A stretch of 64,000 nucleotides of DNA from Gordonia spumicola (GCF_009932475.1 NZ_BJOV01000005.1:868001-932000); one strand, 5' to 3'; positions 50,490-61,713 are shown, counted from the first letter of the stretch. Notes: generated by a model not told the origin, from the sequence alone. Numbers and translations are program-made.

Positions 50490-50756
50490 GTGTTCGACGG
50501 AACTCACCACGAGCCGGTCCGCAGGGCGCAGCGACCGACGCTGTCGGCACGCGAGGTCGAGGTGTTGACCACCTGGCTGCGCCTCGGCTCGAAGGAGGCC
50601 GCCGCGGAGAAGCTGTTCATCAGCCCCGCGACGGTCAGCACGCACATCGTCCGGATCCGGGCGAAGTACGCCGCCGCGGGGCGCGAGGCGACCACCAAGT
50701 CGGCGTTGTTCGCGCGCGCCGTCCAGGACGGGTACACCACGCTCGAGGAATGGTGA
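50490..50756 (+). CDS. small LuxR-type (GerE) HTH regulator, copy 2
   Basis: An 88-residue protein from GTG 50490 with AGGAGG 6 nt before. It is almost only HTH: LSAREVEVLTTWLRLGSKEA, FISPATVSTHIVRIRAKYAA and FARAVQDGYTTLEEW. It shares the pattern REVEVL-TWL...VxTHxxRIRAKYA...AxxARAxQD with the protein at 39408-39875. It is divergent from the nSTAND-WD40 gene with a 162-bp shared spacer, which suggests it may regulate that gene or be regulated with it. Confidence 0.8.
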   Translation: MFDGTHHEPVRRAQRPTLSAREVEVLTTWLRLGSKEAAAEKLFISPATVSTHIVRIRAKYAAAGREATTKSALFARAVQDGYTTLEEW

Positions 50757-50828
50757 CGACGTCGCGTTCGTGACGTCCGTGCCACCTGTGCACCGGCCGC
50801 GGCCACCGGGCCTGGCACACTGGAGGCC

Positions 50829-51236
50829 ATGACCAACTCCCTGATCATCCCGCTGATGCTGGCGGCGATGGCCGTGTTCATGTTCATGAGCATCCGGAAC
50901 CAGAAGAAGCGTGCCGCCGCCGCGGCCGACATGCAGGCCTCGCTCTCCGTCGGCACGCGCGTCCAACTGCACTCCGGCATGTTCGGCACTCTCGTCGACA
51001 CCAGCGACGACGACACCGTGCTCATCGAGATCGCACCCGGCGTCGTCACCGAATGGAATCGTCTCGCCATCCGCGAGGCGGTCAGCCCCGACACCGACGA
51101 CACGAACGACGACGCGTCGGACATCGACGACATCGAGGTGCCCGACAGCCCGGCCGCACTCGACGATGTGACGAAGAAGACCGATCTGAACAAGAACGCC
51201 GACGACGAGTCCGGCGACAAGCCCGAAGAGAAGTAG
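50829..51236 (+). CDS. yajC: preprotein translocase subunit YajC
   Basis: A 135-residue protein. One N-terminal membrane helix (LIIPLMLAAMAVFMFMSI) is followed by RNQKKRAAAAADMQASL and the SVGTRVQLHSGMFGTLVDTS domain, typical YajC. The Asp-rich C-terminus (about 80-130) is longer than in E. coli. It accompanies SecDF. It starts the export operon. Confidence 0.93.
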   Translation: MTNSLIIPLMLAAMAVFMFMSIRNQKKRAAAAADMQASLSVGTRVQLHSGMFGTLVDTSDDDTVLIEIAPGVVTEWNRLAIREAVSPDTDDTNDDASDIDDIEVPDSPAALDDVTKKTDLNKNADDESGDKPEEK

Positions 51237-51247
51237 ACTCCTCCGAC

Positions 51248-52858
51248 GTGACCAGCAACAATCCACTCACTGCGCGGCGCTCCGCGCAGCGGGAGACGCC
51301 CCCGTGGGTGCCTCTCCTCGCGTTTCTCGCCGTGCTCGGCGCGGTTTACGCGCTGATCTTCGCGACCGGTGACCACAAGGCCGAGCCCAAACTGGGCATC
51401 GACCTGCAGGGCGGCACGCGCGTGGTGCTCAGCGCGCGTACCGAGGACGGCAAGCCGCCGACCCGCGCGCAGCTCGACGACGCGCGCCAGATCATCGAGC
51501 AGCGTGTCAACGGTCTCGGCGTCGGCGGATCCGAAGTCGTCGTCAACGGCGACACCCTCGTGATCACGGTGCCGGGTGACGACGGCAAACAGGCGCGCAG
51601 CCTCGGTCAGACGGCACAGCTGTTCATCCGCCCGGTCGTCACCTCGCAGGCCGCGGTGCCGCAGAAGGCCGACCCGAACGCGAAGAAGCCTGCCGAGATG
51701 ACGGCCGAACAGCAGAAACAGGCCGTCGCCGACGCGCGCGCCGCACGGCAGGCCCCGGCGAACGCCGACCAGAAGGCCCTCGCCCGTCTCCAGGCGGAGA
51801 TGAGCAAGGTCAACTGCGCAGCCGACGCCAACGATCCGCTCGTCGGTTACGACAAGCCCGACCAGTACCTCGTCGCCTGCGGCCAGAACGACGGCCAGGT
51901 GTACCTGCTGGCTCCGATGATCATCCGCGGCACCGACGTCGCCAGCGCGAAGTCGCAGCAGAACCAGGCGGGCCAGTGGGTCGTCGCCGTCGACTACCGC
52001 GGTGAGGGCAAGCAGACCTGGATCGACTACACGGCCAAGAACGTCGGCAAGACCACCGCTACCGTGCTCGACACGCGTGTGGTGTCCGCGGCGACGATCA
52101 ACAGCGCCATCATCGGCACCACGGAGATCAGCGGCAAGTTCACCCAGTCGGAGACCGTCGACCTCGCCAACGCCCTCAAGTACGGCTCGCTGCCGCTGTC
52201 GTTCTCGCAGTCGGACGCGCAGACCGTGTCGGCCACTCTCGGCCTCACCTCGCTGCGCGCGGGCCTCATCGCGGGTGCGATCGGTCTGATCGCGGTGCTG
52301 ATCTACGCGCTCGCCTACTACCGGATGCTCGGCTTCCTCACCTTCCTGTCGCTGGTGCTGGCCGCGGCCATCGTCTACGGCCTGATCGTGCTGCTCGGAC
52401 GCTGGATCGGATTCACCCTCGACCTGTCGGGCATCGCCGGTCTGATCATCGGCATCGGCATGACCGCCGACTCGTTCGTCGTCTACTTCGAACGAATAAA
52501 GGACGAGATGAGAGAGGGCAGATCGTTCCGGTCGGCCGTCACCCGAGGCTGGCAGAGTGCGCGGCGCACCGTCTGGACGGGCAACGCCGTCAGCTTCCTC
52601 GCCGCCGTGATCATCTACGTGCTCGCGGTCGGCCAAGTCAAGGGCTTCGCATTCACGCTCGGCCTCACCACCGTCATCGACGTCGTCATCGTCTTCCTCG
52701 TCACGCATCCGCTCGTCGTGATGGCGAGCCGCACGGAGTTCCTGTCGCGGCCCGGCATCAACGGCCTCGGTGCGGTCTCCGACGTTGCGCGTAAGCGTCG
52801 CGCGGCCGCCGCACGTGCAACGAACGACGCTACGACCGTTGTGAAGGGGTCGAAATGA
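51248..52858 (+). CDS. secD: protein translocase subunit SecD
   Basis: A 536-residue protein from GTG 51248. First membrane helix (WVPLLAFLAVLGAVYALIF), then LGIDLQGGTRVVLSAR (the D1 signature), a periplasmic P1 domain with an Ala/Gln-rich insertion (about 135-190), and a C-terminal RND-type bundle with AGLIIGIGMTADSFVVYFER. It uses the proton gradient to pull proteins through SecYEG. ATGA overlap with secF. Confidence 0.97.
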   Translation: MTSNNPLTARRSAQRETPPWVPLLAFLAVLGAVYALIFATGDHKAEPKLGIDLQGGTRVVLSARTEDGKPPTRAQLDDARQIIEQRVNGLGVGGSEVVVNGDTLVITVPGDDGKQARSLGQTAQLFIRPVVTSQAAVPQKADPNAKKPAEMTAEQQKQAVADARAARQAPANADQKALARLQAEMSKVNCAADANDPLVGYDKPDQYLVACGQNDGQVYLLAPMIIRGTDVASAKSQQNQAGQWVVAVDYRGEGKQTWIDYTAKNVGKTTATVLDTRVVSAATINSAIIGTTEISGKFTQSETVDLANALKYGSLPLSFSQSDAQTVSATLGLTSLRAGLIAGAIGLIAVLIYALAYYRMLGFLTFLSLVLAAAIVYGLIVLLGRWIGFTLDLSGIAGLIIGIGMTADSFVVYFERIKDEMREGRSFRSAVTRGWQSARRTVWTGNAVSFLAAVIIYVLAVGQVKGFAFTLGLTTVIDVVIVFLVTHPLVVMASRTEFLSRPGINGLGAVSDVARKRRAAAARATNDATTVVKGSK

Positions 52859-53898
52859 GTGACGAGAAGGCAACAACAACCTGGTCCGACGAGGACTACG
52901 TCGCGGCCGAGAACACGTCGTTCTTCTCGCGTCTGTACTCGGGTACCGGCGCGTTCGACGTCGTCGGACCCCGATCGCGGAAGCGGCTGTACATCATCTC
53001 CGGCGTGATCATGCTGGTCTGTGTCCTGTCGATGATCTTCCGCGGATTCACCCCCGGCATCGACTTCGAGGGAGGCACGCAGGTGTCGATCCCGGCCTCG
53101 GACACGGTCACCACGTCGTCGGTCACCGACGCGTTCGACAAGATCCTCGGCCACTCGCCGGAGTCGGTCCAGAAGGCAGGCGCAGGCGCGGCCGCGACCA
53201 TCCAGGTCCGGACGGAGACGCTGTCGCACGAGGACGCAGCCAAGCTGTCCGAGGGACTGGCGTCGACCTTCACGATCGACCAGGCCGACGTCAGCAGCTC
53301 CGACGTCAGTTCGACGTGGGGCGCGGAGATCACCCGCAAGATGGTGATCGCGCTGATCGTGTTCCTGGTGGTCGTCTTCGTGTACATCGCGATCCGCTTC
53401 GACCGCGAGATGTCGGCCGCCGCCCTCGTCTCGCTGCTGTTCGACATCGTGGCGACGGCGGGCGTCTACTCGCTCGTCGGCTGGGAAGTGACCCCGGCGA
53501 CCGTCATCGGCCTGTTGACGATCCTCGGCTTCTCCGTCTACGACACGGTCGTCGTGTTCGACAAGGTCGAGGAGAACACCCGCTCGGTGTTCGCGTCGTC
53601 GCGACGGACGTACGCCGAGCAGACGAACCTCGCCGTCAACCAGACGTTCATGCGCTCGATCAACACCACCGTGATCTCGGTGCTGCCGATCATCGCGCTG
53701 ATCGTCGTCGCCGTGTGGATGCTCGGCGTCGGCACGCTGAAGGACCTGGCGCTGATCCAGCTCGTCGGCGTCGTCGTCGGCACGTACTCGTCGATCTTCC
53801 TCGCCTCGCCGCTGCTGGTGACGCTGAAGGAGATGCGCACGGACGTGAAGAGGCACACCGCGAAGGTCGTCGCTCGACGGGAACGGGCAGCGGCGTGA
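52855..53898 (+). CDS. secF: protein translocase subunit SecF
   Basis: A 347-residue protein. Cytoplasmic N-terminus, first helix (YIISGVIMLVCVLSMIF), the GIDFEGGTQVSIP signature, periplasmic domain, then five helices with ATVIGLLTILGFSVYDTVVV and MRSINTTVISVLPIIALIVV. Works with SecD. The lipoprotein gene follows with a 4-bp overlap (GTGA). Confidence 0.97.
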   Translation: MSDEKATTTWSDEDYVAAENTSFFSRLYSGTGAFDVVGPRSRKRLYIISGVIMLVCVLSMIFRGFTPGIDFEGGTQVSIPASDTVTTSSVTDAFDKILGHSPESVQKAGAGAAATIQVRTETLSHEDAAKLSEGLASTFTIDQADVSSSDVSSTWGAEITRKMVIALIVFLVVVFVYIAIRFDREMSAAALVSLLFDIVATAGVYSLVGWEVTPATVIGLLTILGFSVYDTVVVFDKVEENTRSVFASSRRTYAEQTNLAVNQTFMRSINTTVISVLPIIALIVVAVWMLGVGTLKDLALIQLVGVVVGTYSSIFLASPLLVTLKEMRTDVKRHTAKVVARRERAAA

Positions 53899-55586
53899 TC
53901 GGCCCGCGGCTGCGCAGGGTCGCAGCATTGACTGCGGCGCTCGCGGCCGCGGGAACACTCCTCGTCGCATGCGGCGACGACGAGAAGTCGAGCGTCGACT
54001 ACCTCGTCGACGCGCGCGTGCGGAGCCTGAACGTGAACACACGCGACGGATACGCCGACGGCGCGCTGATGGCGTTGACCAGGGTGCTGCCCGGCTTCTC
54101 CTACATCGGCCCGCAGGGACAGACCGTCGCCGACCGTGACATCGGCACGGCGACGCTGCAGGAGTCGTCGCCGATGACCGTTCGGTACGAGTTCTCGGCC
54201 GACGCCGTCTACTCCGACGGGCACGCGATGACCTGCGACGACCTGCTCCTCGCCGCCACCGCCATGGGCGGCAGGGTCGCCGGGTTCGACGCCGCGACCC
54301 ACGCCGGCTACCAGGACATCGACAAGGTCGACTGCGCGCCCGGCGCGCGGTCGGCGACAGTCACATTCCGACAGGGTGCGTCGTACGGCGACTGGGCCGG
54401 ACTGTTCGGCGCGGGCACGCTGCTGCCCGCACACGTCGTCGGTCGCATCGCCGGGGTCGCCGACGTGCACGGCGCGATCACCGGCAAGGACGCGAAGGCG
54501 CTCGGCAAGATCGCCGACGCCTGGAACACCGGCTTCGCTCTGGCTCCCGGACGGGAGGTGGACAAGGACACGATCCTGTCGTCCGGCCCGTACCGCGTGG
54601 AGTCGTACTCCACCGATGAAGGGCTGCGGCTCGTCGCCAACGACAAATGGTGGGGCGGGCGGCCCGCGCTGGGCGACGTGACCGTCTGGACCGCGGGCAC
54701 GAACGGCGCCGGGGCGCTCGCCGACGGACGCGTCGACGTCGTCGACTCCGCAGACCTCTCGGCCGCGGACACGCTGGCCGGACGCGCCGCCGTCACCGAC
54801 CGCGGCTCCGCACGCGACGCGGCTCCGCTGTCGGTGACGAGCCTCGTCTTCGCCGGGAGGGGAGTCGTGGCCGACGCCCTCGTCCGTCGCGCACTGGCGT
54901 CGTGCATGCCGCGCAATCAGCTCGCGCGAGCGCACGGAGCCAACGGCATCGTCTGGAATCTGCGCAGCGCGGCGCCCGCCGACACGCTCGGGCCGTCGCT
55001 GAACGTCCAGTTCGGCAGGCGGTACCCGCGGTCGGATGCGGCTCGCGCTCGCGCGCTCCTCGACCAGCGGCCGATCGACACGAACGGTCGTCGACCCAAA
55101 CCGGTGATCCGGATCGGCTACCCGGCGGGCTCGACGGTCGACAAGGCGGTCGTGGACGCCGTCGCCGCATCGTGCGTCGGCGCGGGGATCACCGTCCGCG
55201 ATGTGTCGTCTCCCGACTTCTCCGTCGCCGCGCTCGGCAAGGACGCCGATGCGGTCCTGATGTCCGGCGACACGTTCGCGGCGTCGGGATCGGCCAGCGG
55301 CGTTCCCGCCCTCTACGCGCTCTACCCGGGCGACCCGCTGAACCTGTCCGGCTTCCGCGATGTGACCGTGCGCAACGCCGTCAACGACATCGTCGCCACG
55401 ACCAGCGACAGCGCCCGGCTGCCGCTGCTGCGCACCATCGACACCCAGGCGTGGGACCAACTGCCGTCGATCCCGCTGTTCGGGACGGTCCGCGGGCGGG
55501 AGTACACCGGTGTCAGCCGCGTGGTGCCTGGCCTGGGCCGGTCGGGCACCGGCTGGAACATGGACCGGTGGGGAGCCGCCTCGTGA
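53895..55586 (+). CDS. ABC-type oligopeptide-binding lipoprotein (family 5)
   Basis: A 563-residue protein. The signal peptide ends in the lipobox LLVACGDDE (Cys about 29). The body fits solute-binding family 5: [20 protein letters not shown] (typical of peptide or nickel binders) and [20 protein letters not shown] then [16 protein letters not shown]. It corresponds to Rv2585c. No permease or ATPase genes are adjacent, so its transporter partner is elsewhere or it has another role. Coupled to secF and apt by 4-bp overlaps. Confidence 0.9.
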   Translation: MIGPRLRRVAALTAALAAAGTLLVACGDDEKSSVDYLVDARVRSLNVNTRDGYADGALMALTRVLPGFSYIGPQGQTVADRDIGTATLQESSPMTVRYEFSADAVYSDGHAMTCDDLLLAATAMGGRVAGFDAATHAGYQDIDKVDCAPGARSATVTFRQGASYGDWAGLFGAGTLLPAHVVGRIAGVADVHGAITGKDAKALGKIADAWNTGFALAPGREVDKDTILSSGPYRVESYSTDEGLRLVANDKWWGGRPALGDVTVWTAGTNGAGALADGRVDVVDSADLSAADTLAGRAAVTDRGSARDAAPLSVTSLVFAGRGVVADALVRRALASCMPRNQLARAHGANGIVWNLRSAAPADTLGPSLNVQFGRRYPRSDAARARALLDQRPIDTNGRRPKPVIRIGYPAGSTVDKAVVDAVAASCVGAGITVRDVSSPDFSVAALGKDADAVLMSGDTFAASGSASGVPALYALYPGDPLNLSGFRDVTVRNAVNDIVATTSDSARLPLLRTIDTQAWDQLPSIPLFGTVRGREYTGVSRVVPGLGRSGTGWNMDRWGAAS

Positions 55587-56140
55587 CGACCGCACTGCAC
55601 CTGGACCGCGCCCGACAGGCCATCGAGACGCATGCGCGTCTCGTGCCCGACTTCCCCGAGCCGGGGGTGGCGTTCAAGGATCTGACGCCCGTCCTCGCGG
55701 CGGCGGACGGTCTCGAGGCCATCACCGCGGCGCTCGCCGACGCCTGCGCGGGCGCCGACCTGATCGCGGGCATCGACGCGCGCGGCTTCCTCCTCGGCGG
55801 TGCGATCGCGCATCGCCTGGGGATCGGCGTCGTCGCCGTGCGCAAGGGCGGCAAACTGCCGCCGCCGGTGATCGGCGTCGACTACGCCCTCGAATACGGG
55901 TCGGCGCGCCTGGAGATACCGGCGTCCGGGATCGACTTCCACGGGCGACGCGTCGCCGTGGTCGACGACGTCCTCGCCACCGGCGGAACTCTGGCCGCGA
56001 CCCTCGACCTGCTCGAACAGGTCGGGGCCGAGGTGACCGACGTCGCCGTCGTCATGGAACTCGAGGGCTTCCCCGGACGCGAGGTGGTCGGCGCCGCCGG
56101 TCGCGGTCGGGTCCGGGTGCACAACCTCTGCACGGGCTGA
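55583..56140 (+). CDS. apt: adenine phosphoribosyltransferase
   Basis: A 185-residue protein. [19 protein letters not shown] at the start, [16 protein letters not shown], and the PRPP-binding loop [20 protein letters not shown] (about 128-147). It salvages adenine to AMP. GTG 55583 overlaps the lipoprotein stop. In the same order as Rv2584c, before rel. Confidence 0.96.
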   Translation: MTTALHLDRARQAIETHARLVPDFPEPGVAFKDLTPVLAAADGLEAITAALADACAGADLIAGIDARGFLLGGAIAHRLGIGVVAVRKGGKLPPPVIGVDYALEYGSARLEIPASGIDFHGRRVAVVDDVLATGGTLAATLDLLEQVGAEVTDVAVVMELEGFPGREVVGAAGRGRVRVHNLCTG

Positions 56141-56174
56141 CCCGGCCGGGCACGCGATGCCATAAACTCGCACC

Positions 56175-58478
56175 ATGAGCGAACCGGATGCCGCGCGACG
56201 CAGCGATGAGGCCGCTGCACCGTTGAGTTCCCGACGAGTGCGGGCCCGTCTCGCACGTCGGATGACGGCCCCTCCGCGGGGCGGAGTGGCAGCCGTCCTC
56301 GAACCGCTCGTCGCTCTTCACCGGGACGTCTATCCGAAAGCCGACGTCAACGTGCTGCAGCAGGCGTACGACGTCGCCGAGCAGCGGCACACCGGCCAGT
56401 TCCGGAAGTCGGGCGATCCGTACATCACGCATCCGCTCGCCGTCGCGACGATCCTCGCCGACCTCGGGATGGACACGACGACGCTGGTAGCTGCGCTGTT
56501 GCACGACACCGTCGAGGACACCGGCTACTCCCTGGAGGAGTTGGAGAAGGACTTCGGTTCGGAGGTCGCCCACCTCGTCGACGGCGTGACCAAGCTCGAC
56601 AAGGTGGCCCTGGGCAGTGCCGCCGAAGGCGAGACCATCCGCAAGATGATCATCGCGATGGCCCGCGACCCGCGCGTGCTCGTCATCAAGGTGGCCGACC
56701 GCCTGCACAACATGCGGACCATGCGGTTCCTGCCGCCGGAGAAGCAGGCGCGCAAGGCCCGCGAGACCCTGGAGGTGATCGCGCCGCTCGCGCACCGGCT
56801 CGGCATGGCGACCGTCAAATGGGAGCTCGAAGACCTGTCGTTCGCGATCCTGCACCCCAAGAAGTACGAGGAGATCGTGCGTCTGGTCGCCGACCGCGCG
56901 CCCAGCCGCGACACGTACCTCGCGCGGGTGCGCAGCGACCTGAACAACGCGCTCGGCGGCGCGCACATCCAGGCGAGCGTCGAAGGCCGCCCCAAGCACT
57001 ACTGGTCGATCTATCAGAAGATGATCGTCCGAGGGAAGGACTTCGACGACATCCACGACCTCGTCGGCATGCGCGTCCTCTGTGACGAGGTGCGCGACTG
57101 CTATGCGGCGATCGGCGTCGTCCACTCGCTGTGGCAGCCGATGGCCGGACGCTTCAAGGACTACATCGCGCAGCCCAGTTTCGGCGTCTACCAATCGCTG
57201 CACACCACGGTGATCGGGCCAGAGGGCAAGCCGCTGGAGATCCAGATCCGGACCTTCGAGATGCACCGGACCGCGGAGTTCGGCATCGCCGCCCACTGGC
57301 GGTACAAGGAGGGCCGGAAAGGCAAGGGCCGCAAGGCCACCGACGTCGCCGAAGTGGACGACATGGCGTGGATGCGGCAGCTGCTCGACTGGCAGCGGGA
57401 AGCGGCCGACCCGGGGGAGTTCCTGGAGTCGTTGCGGTACGACCTCGCGGTCAAGGAGATCTTCGTCTTCACGCCGAAGGGAGACGTCATCACGCTGCCC
57501 GCCGGGTCGACGCCGGTCGACTTCGCGTACGCCGTGCACACCGAGGTGGGGCACCGCTGCATCGGGGCACGGGTCAACGGCCGCCTCGTCGCTCTGGAAC
57601 GTCCCCTCGAGAACGGCGAGGTGATCGAGGTCTTCACGTCGAAGGCCGAGAACGCGGGCCCGAGCAAGGACTGGCAGAACTTCGTCGTCTCGCCTCGGGC
57701 GAAGGCGAAGATCCGGCAGTGGTTCGCGAAGGAGCGTCGCGAGGAGGCGCTCGAGGCGGGCAAGGAGGCCATCGTCAAGGAGGTGCGGCGCGGGGGACTG
57801 CCGCTGCACCGTCTCCTGTCAGCCGAGTCGGTCACCGCGGTCGCGAAGGAGTTCGGTTTCGCCGACGTCGACGCCCTCTACTCGGCGGTCGGCGAAGGGC
57901 ACGTGCCGGCCGGGCGGATGGTCCACCGCCTGGTCGCGCTGCTCGGCGGCGTCGAAGCCGCCGAGGAGGAGATCGCGAACCGCGCGACGCCGTCCACGCA
58001 AAGCGGACGGTCGAGGCAGGGAGGCGACAGCGGCGTCGTCGTCGAAGGAATCGACAACGTGCTGGTCAAGCTGGCGAAATGCTGCACTCCGGTGCCGGGC
58101 GACGAGATCATCGGCTTCATCACGCGCGGCGGCGGCGTCAGCGTGCACCGGACGGACTGCACGAACGCCGACGAACTGCGCTCCCAGCCCGAACGCCTCC
58201 ACGCGGTCGCGTGGGCCGCGAACAGCACGGCGGTGTTCCTCGTGGCGATCCAGGTGGAGGCGCTCGATCGTCACCGACTGCTGTCGGATGTGACCAGGGT
58301 GCTGGCCGACGAACGAGTGAACCTGCTGTCCGCGTCGCTCACGACAAGCAGGGACCGGGTGGCGATCAGCCGGTTCACCTTCGAGATGGGCGACCCGAAA
58401 CACCTGGGTCACGTCCTGAACGTGGTGCGCAACGTGGAGGGCGTCTACGACGTGTACCGCGTCACGTCCGCGGCCTGA
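56175..58478 (+). CDS. rel: bifunctional (p)ppGpp synthetase/hydrolase Rel
   Basis: A 767-residue RelA/SpoT homologue. Hydrolase HD domain with [20 protein letters not shown] and [15 protein letters not shown]. Synthetase domain with [24 protein letters not shown] segment ([17 protein letters not shown]) and [20 protein letters not shown]. Then TGS ([20 protein letters not shown]), a zinc-finger region with [14 protein letters not shown], and C-terminal ACT. Both catalytic motifs are intact, so it should make and break ppGpp in the stringent response. Confidence 0.97.
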   Translation: MSEPDAARRSDEAAAPLSSRRVRARLARRMTAPPRGGVAAVLEPLVALHRDVYPKADVNVLQQAYDVAEQRHTGQFRKSGDPYITHPLAVATILADLGMDTTTLVAALLHDTVEDTGYSLEELEKDFGSEVAHLVDGVTKLDKVALGSAAEGETIRKMIIAMARDPRVLVIKVADRLHNMRTMRFLPPEKQARKARETLEVIAPLAHRLGMATVKWELEDLSFAILHPKKYEEIVRLVADRAPSRDTYLARVRSDLNNALGGAHIQASVEGRPKHYWSIYQKMIVRGKDFDDIHDLVGMRVLCDEVRDCYAAIGVVHSLWQPMAGRFKDYIAQPSFGVYQSLHTTVIGPEGKPLEIQIRTFEMHRTAEFGIAAHWRYKEGRKGKGRKATDVAEVDDMAWMRQLLDWQREAADPGEFLESLRYDLAVKEIFVFTPKGDVITLPAGSTPVDFAYAVHTEVGHRCIGARVNGRLVALERPLENGEVIEVFTSKAENAGPSKDWQNFVVSPRAKAKIRQWFAKERREEALEAGKEAIVKEVRRGGLPLHRLLSAESVTAVAKEFGFADVDALYSAVGEGHVPAGRMVHRLVALLGGVEAAEEEIANRATPSTQSGRSRQGGDSGVVVEGIDNVLVKLAKCCTPVPGDEIIGFITRGGGVSVHRTDCTNADELRSQPERLHAVAWAANSTAVFLVAIQVEALDRHRLLSDVTRVLADERVNLLSASLTTSRDRVAISRFTFEMGDPKHLGHVLNVVRNVEGVYDVYRVTSAA

Positions 58479-58492
58479 GCGCGACGACGAGA

Positions 58493-58528
58493 ACGGCCCG
58501 GCCCCGATCGATTCGGGTGCCGGGCCGT
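58493..58528. terminator. bidirectional terminator between rel and the cyclophilin gene
   Basis: ACGGCCCGGC pairs with GCCGGGCCGT around a 16-nt loop in the 62-bp convergent gap. Confidence 0.75.
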
Positions 58529-58540
58529 CGTCGGTCCGGG

Positions 58541-59473
58541 TCAGGCCACGGATGCGTTCTTGATCTCCAGCGGCGTCTTCGGCATGCCGTCGGTCGGGGT
58601 GTCGGTGGGCGACGTCGCGATGCCGGCCTTCACGGACTTGTCGATGACCTTCATGCCCTCCTCGTCGACGTGGCCGACGATCGCCAGGGTCGGGGTGAGC
58701 TGAGAGTCCTTGGTGACGATGAAGAACTGGGCGCTGCCGGTGTTCTCACGCTGCTGTTCGGCGTTGTTGCTGTTGGCTATCGCCACGGTTCCCCTGGGAT
58801 AGATCACGGTGCCGCCCTGGGCGAGGCCGAGCGCGGCCATCTGCGGGTCGACGGGCACCTCTTTGAGGCCCTGCGGGTTCTCATCGGGGCTGTGCCAGCC
58901 GGGACCCGTCATGCCGGTGAGGGTCGGGTCGCCGCACTGGAGGACCGACAGGGTGTCCGACGTCGTCATGCGATGGCACTTGGTGCCGTCGTAGTAGCCG
59001 TTGGAGGCCAGCGAGACGACCGCGTTGACGTTGCAGGCGGCAAGCGAGCGGTCGAGAGTGATCGGCACGGCCCCGAAGTTGGTCGTCAAGGTCAGGTCGA
59101 CGGTGCCCGAGTTGAGGGTGCGGCCGTCCGGCATCGGTGACGTGCGGGCGAGCTTCTCGCCGTCCTTCATCTGCTGGATGTAGGCCTGGACCTGTGCTTT
59201 CTTGTCGGCCGGGACCTGGCTCAGCTGACCCTCGTACGCCTTGATGGCGTCGGCGAGGTTCGACGGCGCGGCCGTGTAGTCACAGGTGGTGTGACGGTCG
59301 TTGTCCCACTTCTTGTACCAGAGGAACCCTCCGACGGCCGCGATGGCGACGACGACGACTCCGGCGGTTGCCAGCAGTGCGAGCCTCCGCTTCTGGGCGG
59401 CCTGCTGCTCGCGCTGGAGTCGTTCCTCCAGTTTGCGGCGGGCGGCTTCGCGACGCTCCTCGTTGGTCGACAC
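58541..59473 (-). CDS. ppiB: membrane-anchored cyclophilin-type peptidyl-prolyl isomerase
   Basis: A 310-residue protein from GTG 59473 (AGGAGG upstream). A charged coiled-coil N-terminus (EERREAARRKLEERLQREQQ), one membrane helix (LATAGVVVVAIAAVGGFLWY, about 33-52) and an outer cyclophilin domain starting TLTTNFGAVPITLDR, with CHRMTTSDTLSVLQCGDPT, GTVAIANSN and SAQFFIVTKDS. Several canonical cyclophilin residues are changed, so activity may be low. It corresponds to Rv2582. Confidence 0.9.
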   Translation of the reverse strand: MSTNEERREAARRKLEERLQREQQAAQKRRLALLATAGVVVVAIAAVGGFLWYKKWDNDRHTTCDYTAAPSNLADAIKAYEGQLSQVPADKKAQVQAYIQQMKDGEKLARTSPMPDGRTLNSGTVDLTLTTNFGAVPITLDRSLAACNVNAVVSLASNGYYDGTKCHRMTTSDTLSVLQCGDPTLTGMTGPGWHSPDENPQGLKEVPVDPQMAALGLAQGGTVIYPRGTVAIANSNNAEQQRENTGSAQFFIVTKDSQLTPTLAIVGHVDEEGMKVIDKSVKAGIATSPTDTPTDGMPKTPLEIKNASVA

Positions 59474-59618
59474 GCTCGTGGAACCTCCTGTGGGCGGATG
59501 GCTGCGCGGGTCGGTCCGGGCAGCGGGCCCCATGCTATCGCAGTGCCCTGACGGGTCGATGAGACAATGGGTGTTCGACACGCGGGACGAAGTCACACAT
59601 CGAGGGAGAGGTCTGCCA

Positions 59619-60329
59619 GTGCTGATCGCCGGATTCGCAGCCGGAATGTTCCAGACGAACTGTTATCTGGTCGCCGAGGGACCCGGATCGGACGCGGTCG
59701 TCATCGATCCGGGACAGGACGCGGCGCCGATCGTTCGCGACGCGCTCGCCGAACACTCGCTGAACCCGGTCGCGATCTTCCTGACCCACGGTCACCTCGA
59801 CCACACGTGGAACGCGCAGGAACTCGCCGACGAGTACTCGATTCCCGTGTACATCCACGCCGCCGACCGTCCGATGCTCGCCGACCCGGGTGTCGGCGTC
59901 GGCCGCGCGATGGCGCAGATGCTCGGCGACACCGTGTTCCGCGAGCCGGAGAAGGTGATCGAGTTCGTCGACGGCGAGGACGTCGAGATCGCCGGGTTGA
60001 GGTGGGACGTCGCGCATGCGCCCGGACATTCGCCCGGCAGCGTCCTGCTGACCCCCGATCTGCCCGCGGACCCGGAGACCGGAGATCGAGTCTCGGTCTG
60101 CTTCTCCGGCGACGTACTGTTCAACGGGTCGATCGGACGCACCGACCTGCCGGGCGGCAGCCACCAGCAGTTGCTCGACTCGATCGCCGACAAGCTGATG
60201 GGCCGCGACGACGATCAGGTCGTCCTGCCCGGTCACGGACCTCAGACCACCATCGGTGCGGAGCGCGTGGGCAACCCGTTCCTCGTCGACCTCCCCGATG
60301 CACCCACGAAAGGACGCCACGGACTGTGA
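59619..60329 (+). CDS. metallo-beta-lactamase-fold hydrolase (glyoxalase II-like)
   Basis: A 236-residue protein from GTG 59619 after GGGAGAGG. Metal motif [15 protein letters not shown] (H-x-H-x-D-H), [30 protein letters not shown] and [16 protein letters not shown]. It corresponds to Rv2581c. The substrate could be S-lactoylglutathione-like thioesters of mycothiol. Its stop overlaps the hisS start (GTGA). Confidence 0.9.
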   Translation: MLIAGFAAGMFQTNCYLVAEGPGSDAVVIDPGQDAAPIVRDALAEHSLNPVAIFLTHGHLDHTWNAQELADEYSIPVYIHAADRPMLADPGVGVGRAMAQMLGDTVFREPEKVIEFVDGEDVEIAGLRWDVAHAPGHSPGSVLLTPDLPADPETGDRVSVCFSGDVLFNGSIGRTDLPGGSHQQLLDSIADKLMGRDDDQVVLPGHGPQTTIGAERVGNPFLVDLPDAPTKGRHGL

Positions 60330-61591
60330 GCGAATTCTCCGCGCCGAAAGGCATTCCGGACTACTTCCCGCCCGCGTCTGCGGACTTCCTCGCCGTCCGC
60401 ACCGCGCTGACCGACGCCGCGTACCGGGCGGGCTACGGGCACATCGAACTCCCGGTCTTCGAGGACACCGCGCTGTTCGCGCGCGGCGTCGGCGAGTCGA
60501 CGGACGTCGTCTCGAAGGAGATGTACACGTTCGCCGATCGCGGGGGCCGCACGGTCACGCTGCGTCCGGAGGGCACCGCGGGCGTGATGCGCGCGGTGAT
60601 CCAGCACGGTCTGGACCGCGGTCAGCTGCCCGTCAAGCTCTGCTACTCGGGCCCGTTCTTCCGCTACGAGCGCCCGCAGGCCGGCCGCTACCGCCAGTTG
60701 CAGCAGGTGGGCGTCGAGGCGATCGGCGTCGACGATCCGGCGTTGGACGCCGAGGTCATCGCGATCGCCGACGAGGGCTACAAGCGTCTCGGGCTCACCG
60801 GCTACCGCCTCGATCTGACGTCGTTGGGCGACGACACGTGCCGCCCGCAGTACCGCGAACTGCTGCAGCAGTTCCTGCTCGGTCTCGACCTCGACGAGAC
60901 GACGCGCGAGCGCGCGCTGATCAACCCGCTGCGCGTGCTCGACGACAAGCGCCCCGAGGTCCGCGAGATGACGGCCGACGCGCCGCTCATGCTCGATCAC
61001 CTCAGCGACTCGGCGCGCGACCACTTCGAGCAGGTCAAGGGACATCTGGACCGTCTCGGGGTGGAGTACGTGGTCAACCCGCGCCTGGTCCGCGGCCTCG
61101 ACTACTACACGAAGACGACGTTCGAGTTCGTCCACGACGGCCTCGGCGCGCAGTCGGGGATCGGTGGCGGCGGTCGCTACGACGGTCTGATGAAGCAGAT
61201 CGGCGGCAAGCAGGAGCTGTCCGGCATCGGCTTCGGCATCGGTGTCGACCGCACGGTCCTCGCCCTGGAGGCTGAGGGCGTCTCCGTCGCTGGTGTCGGT
61301 CGGGTCGACGTGTTCGGCGTCCCGATGGGCTCCGCGGCCAAGGCAGAGCTCGTCGCCCTCGCGGGTCGCCTGCGCGACGCGGGCGTGAAGGTCGATCTCG
61401 CCTACGGCGACCGCGCCCTCAAGGGCGCCATGAAGGCCGCCGACCGCTCCGGCGCCCGCCTCGCCCTCGTCCTCGGCGACCGTGAACTCGACGACCGCAC
61501 CATCGAACTCAAAGACCTCACCACCGGCGACCAACGCAAGGTCGCCCTCGACGACGCCCTCGCCGAAGTCCTCTCGGTGCTCGACATCTGA
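60326..61591 (+). CDS. hisS: histidyl-tRNA synthetase
   Basis: A 421-residue class II synthetase. [17 protein letters not shown] at the start, motif 1/2 with [16 protein letters not shown] and [20 protein letters not shown], the His-specific [17 protein letters not shown] and motif 3 [17 protein letters not shown], then the anticodon-binding domain. It is translated with the preceding hydrolase. Confidence 0.97.
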   Translation: MSEFSAPKGIPDYFPPASADFLAVRTALTDAAYRAGYGHIELPVFEDTALFARGVGESTDVVSKEMYTFADRGGRTVTLRPEGTAGVMRAVIQHGLDRGQLPVKLCYSGPFFRYERPQAGRYRQLQQVGVEAIGVDDPALDAEVIAIADEGYKRLGLTGYRLDLTSLGDDTCRPQYRELLQQFLLGLDLDETTRERALINPLRVLDDKRPEVREMTADAPLMLDHLSDSARDHFEQVKGHLDRLGVEYVVNPRLVRGLDYYTKTTFEFVHDGLGAQSGIGGGGRYDGLMKQIGGKQELSGIGFGIGVDRTVLALEAEGVSVAGVGRVDVFGVPMGSAAKAELVALAGRLRDAGVKVDLAYGDRALKGAMKAADRSGARLALVLGDRELDDRTIELKDLTTGDQRKVALDDALAEVLSVLDI

Positions 61592-61594
61592 GTT

Positions 61595-61654
61595 CGCTCA
61601 TCTCGTCGACGTTCGCTCACCTCCCGAGGGGAGCGAACGTCGACGAAATGAGCG
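61595..61654. repeat. palindromic repeat, copy 1
   Basis: 24-bp arms (CGCTCATCTCGTCGACGTTC... with one mismatch) at 61595-61618 and 61631-61654, separated by a 12-nt loop containing CCTCCCGAGG. A related element with the same loop core is at 62637-62706, so the two bracket the AbiEi-like gene. Confidence 0.8.
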
Positions 61655-61713
61655 TTCTTCAGCCTGTGGACAACGCAGGTGACGAATCAGGCGAAACGCG
61701 CTTGACTCAGCCC

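Noticed and set aside
50504..52879. 791-codon leftward frame opposite yajC and secD
   Set aside because: Antisense to conserved export genes, with composition typical of a shadow frame.
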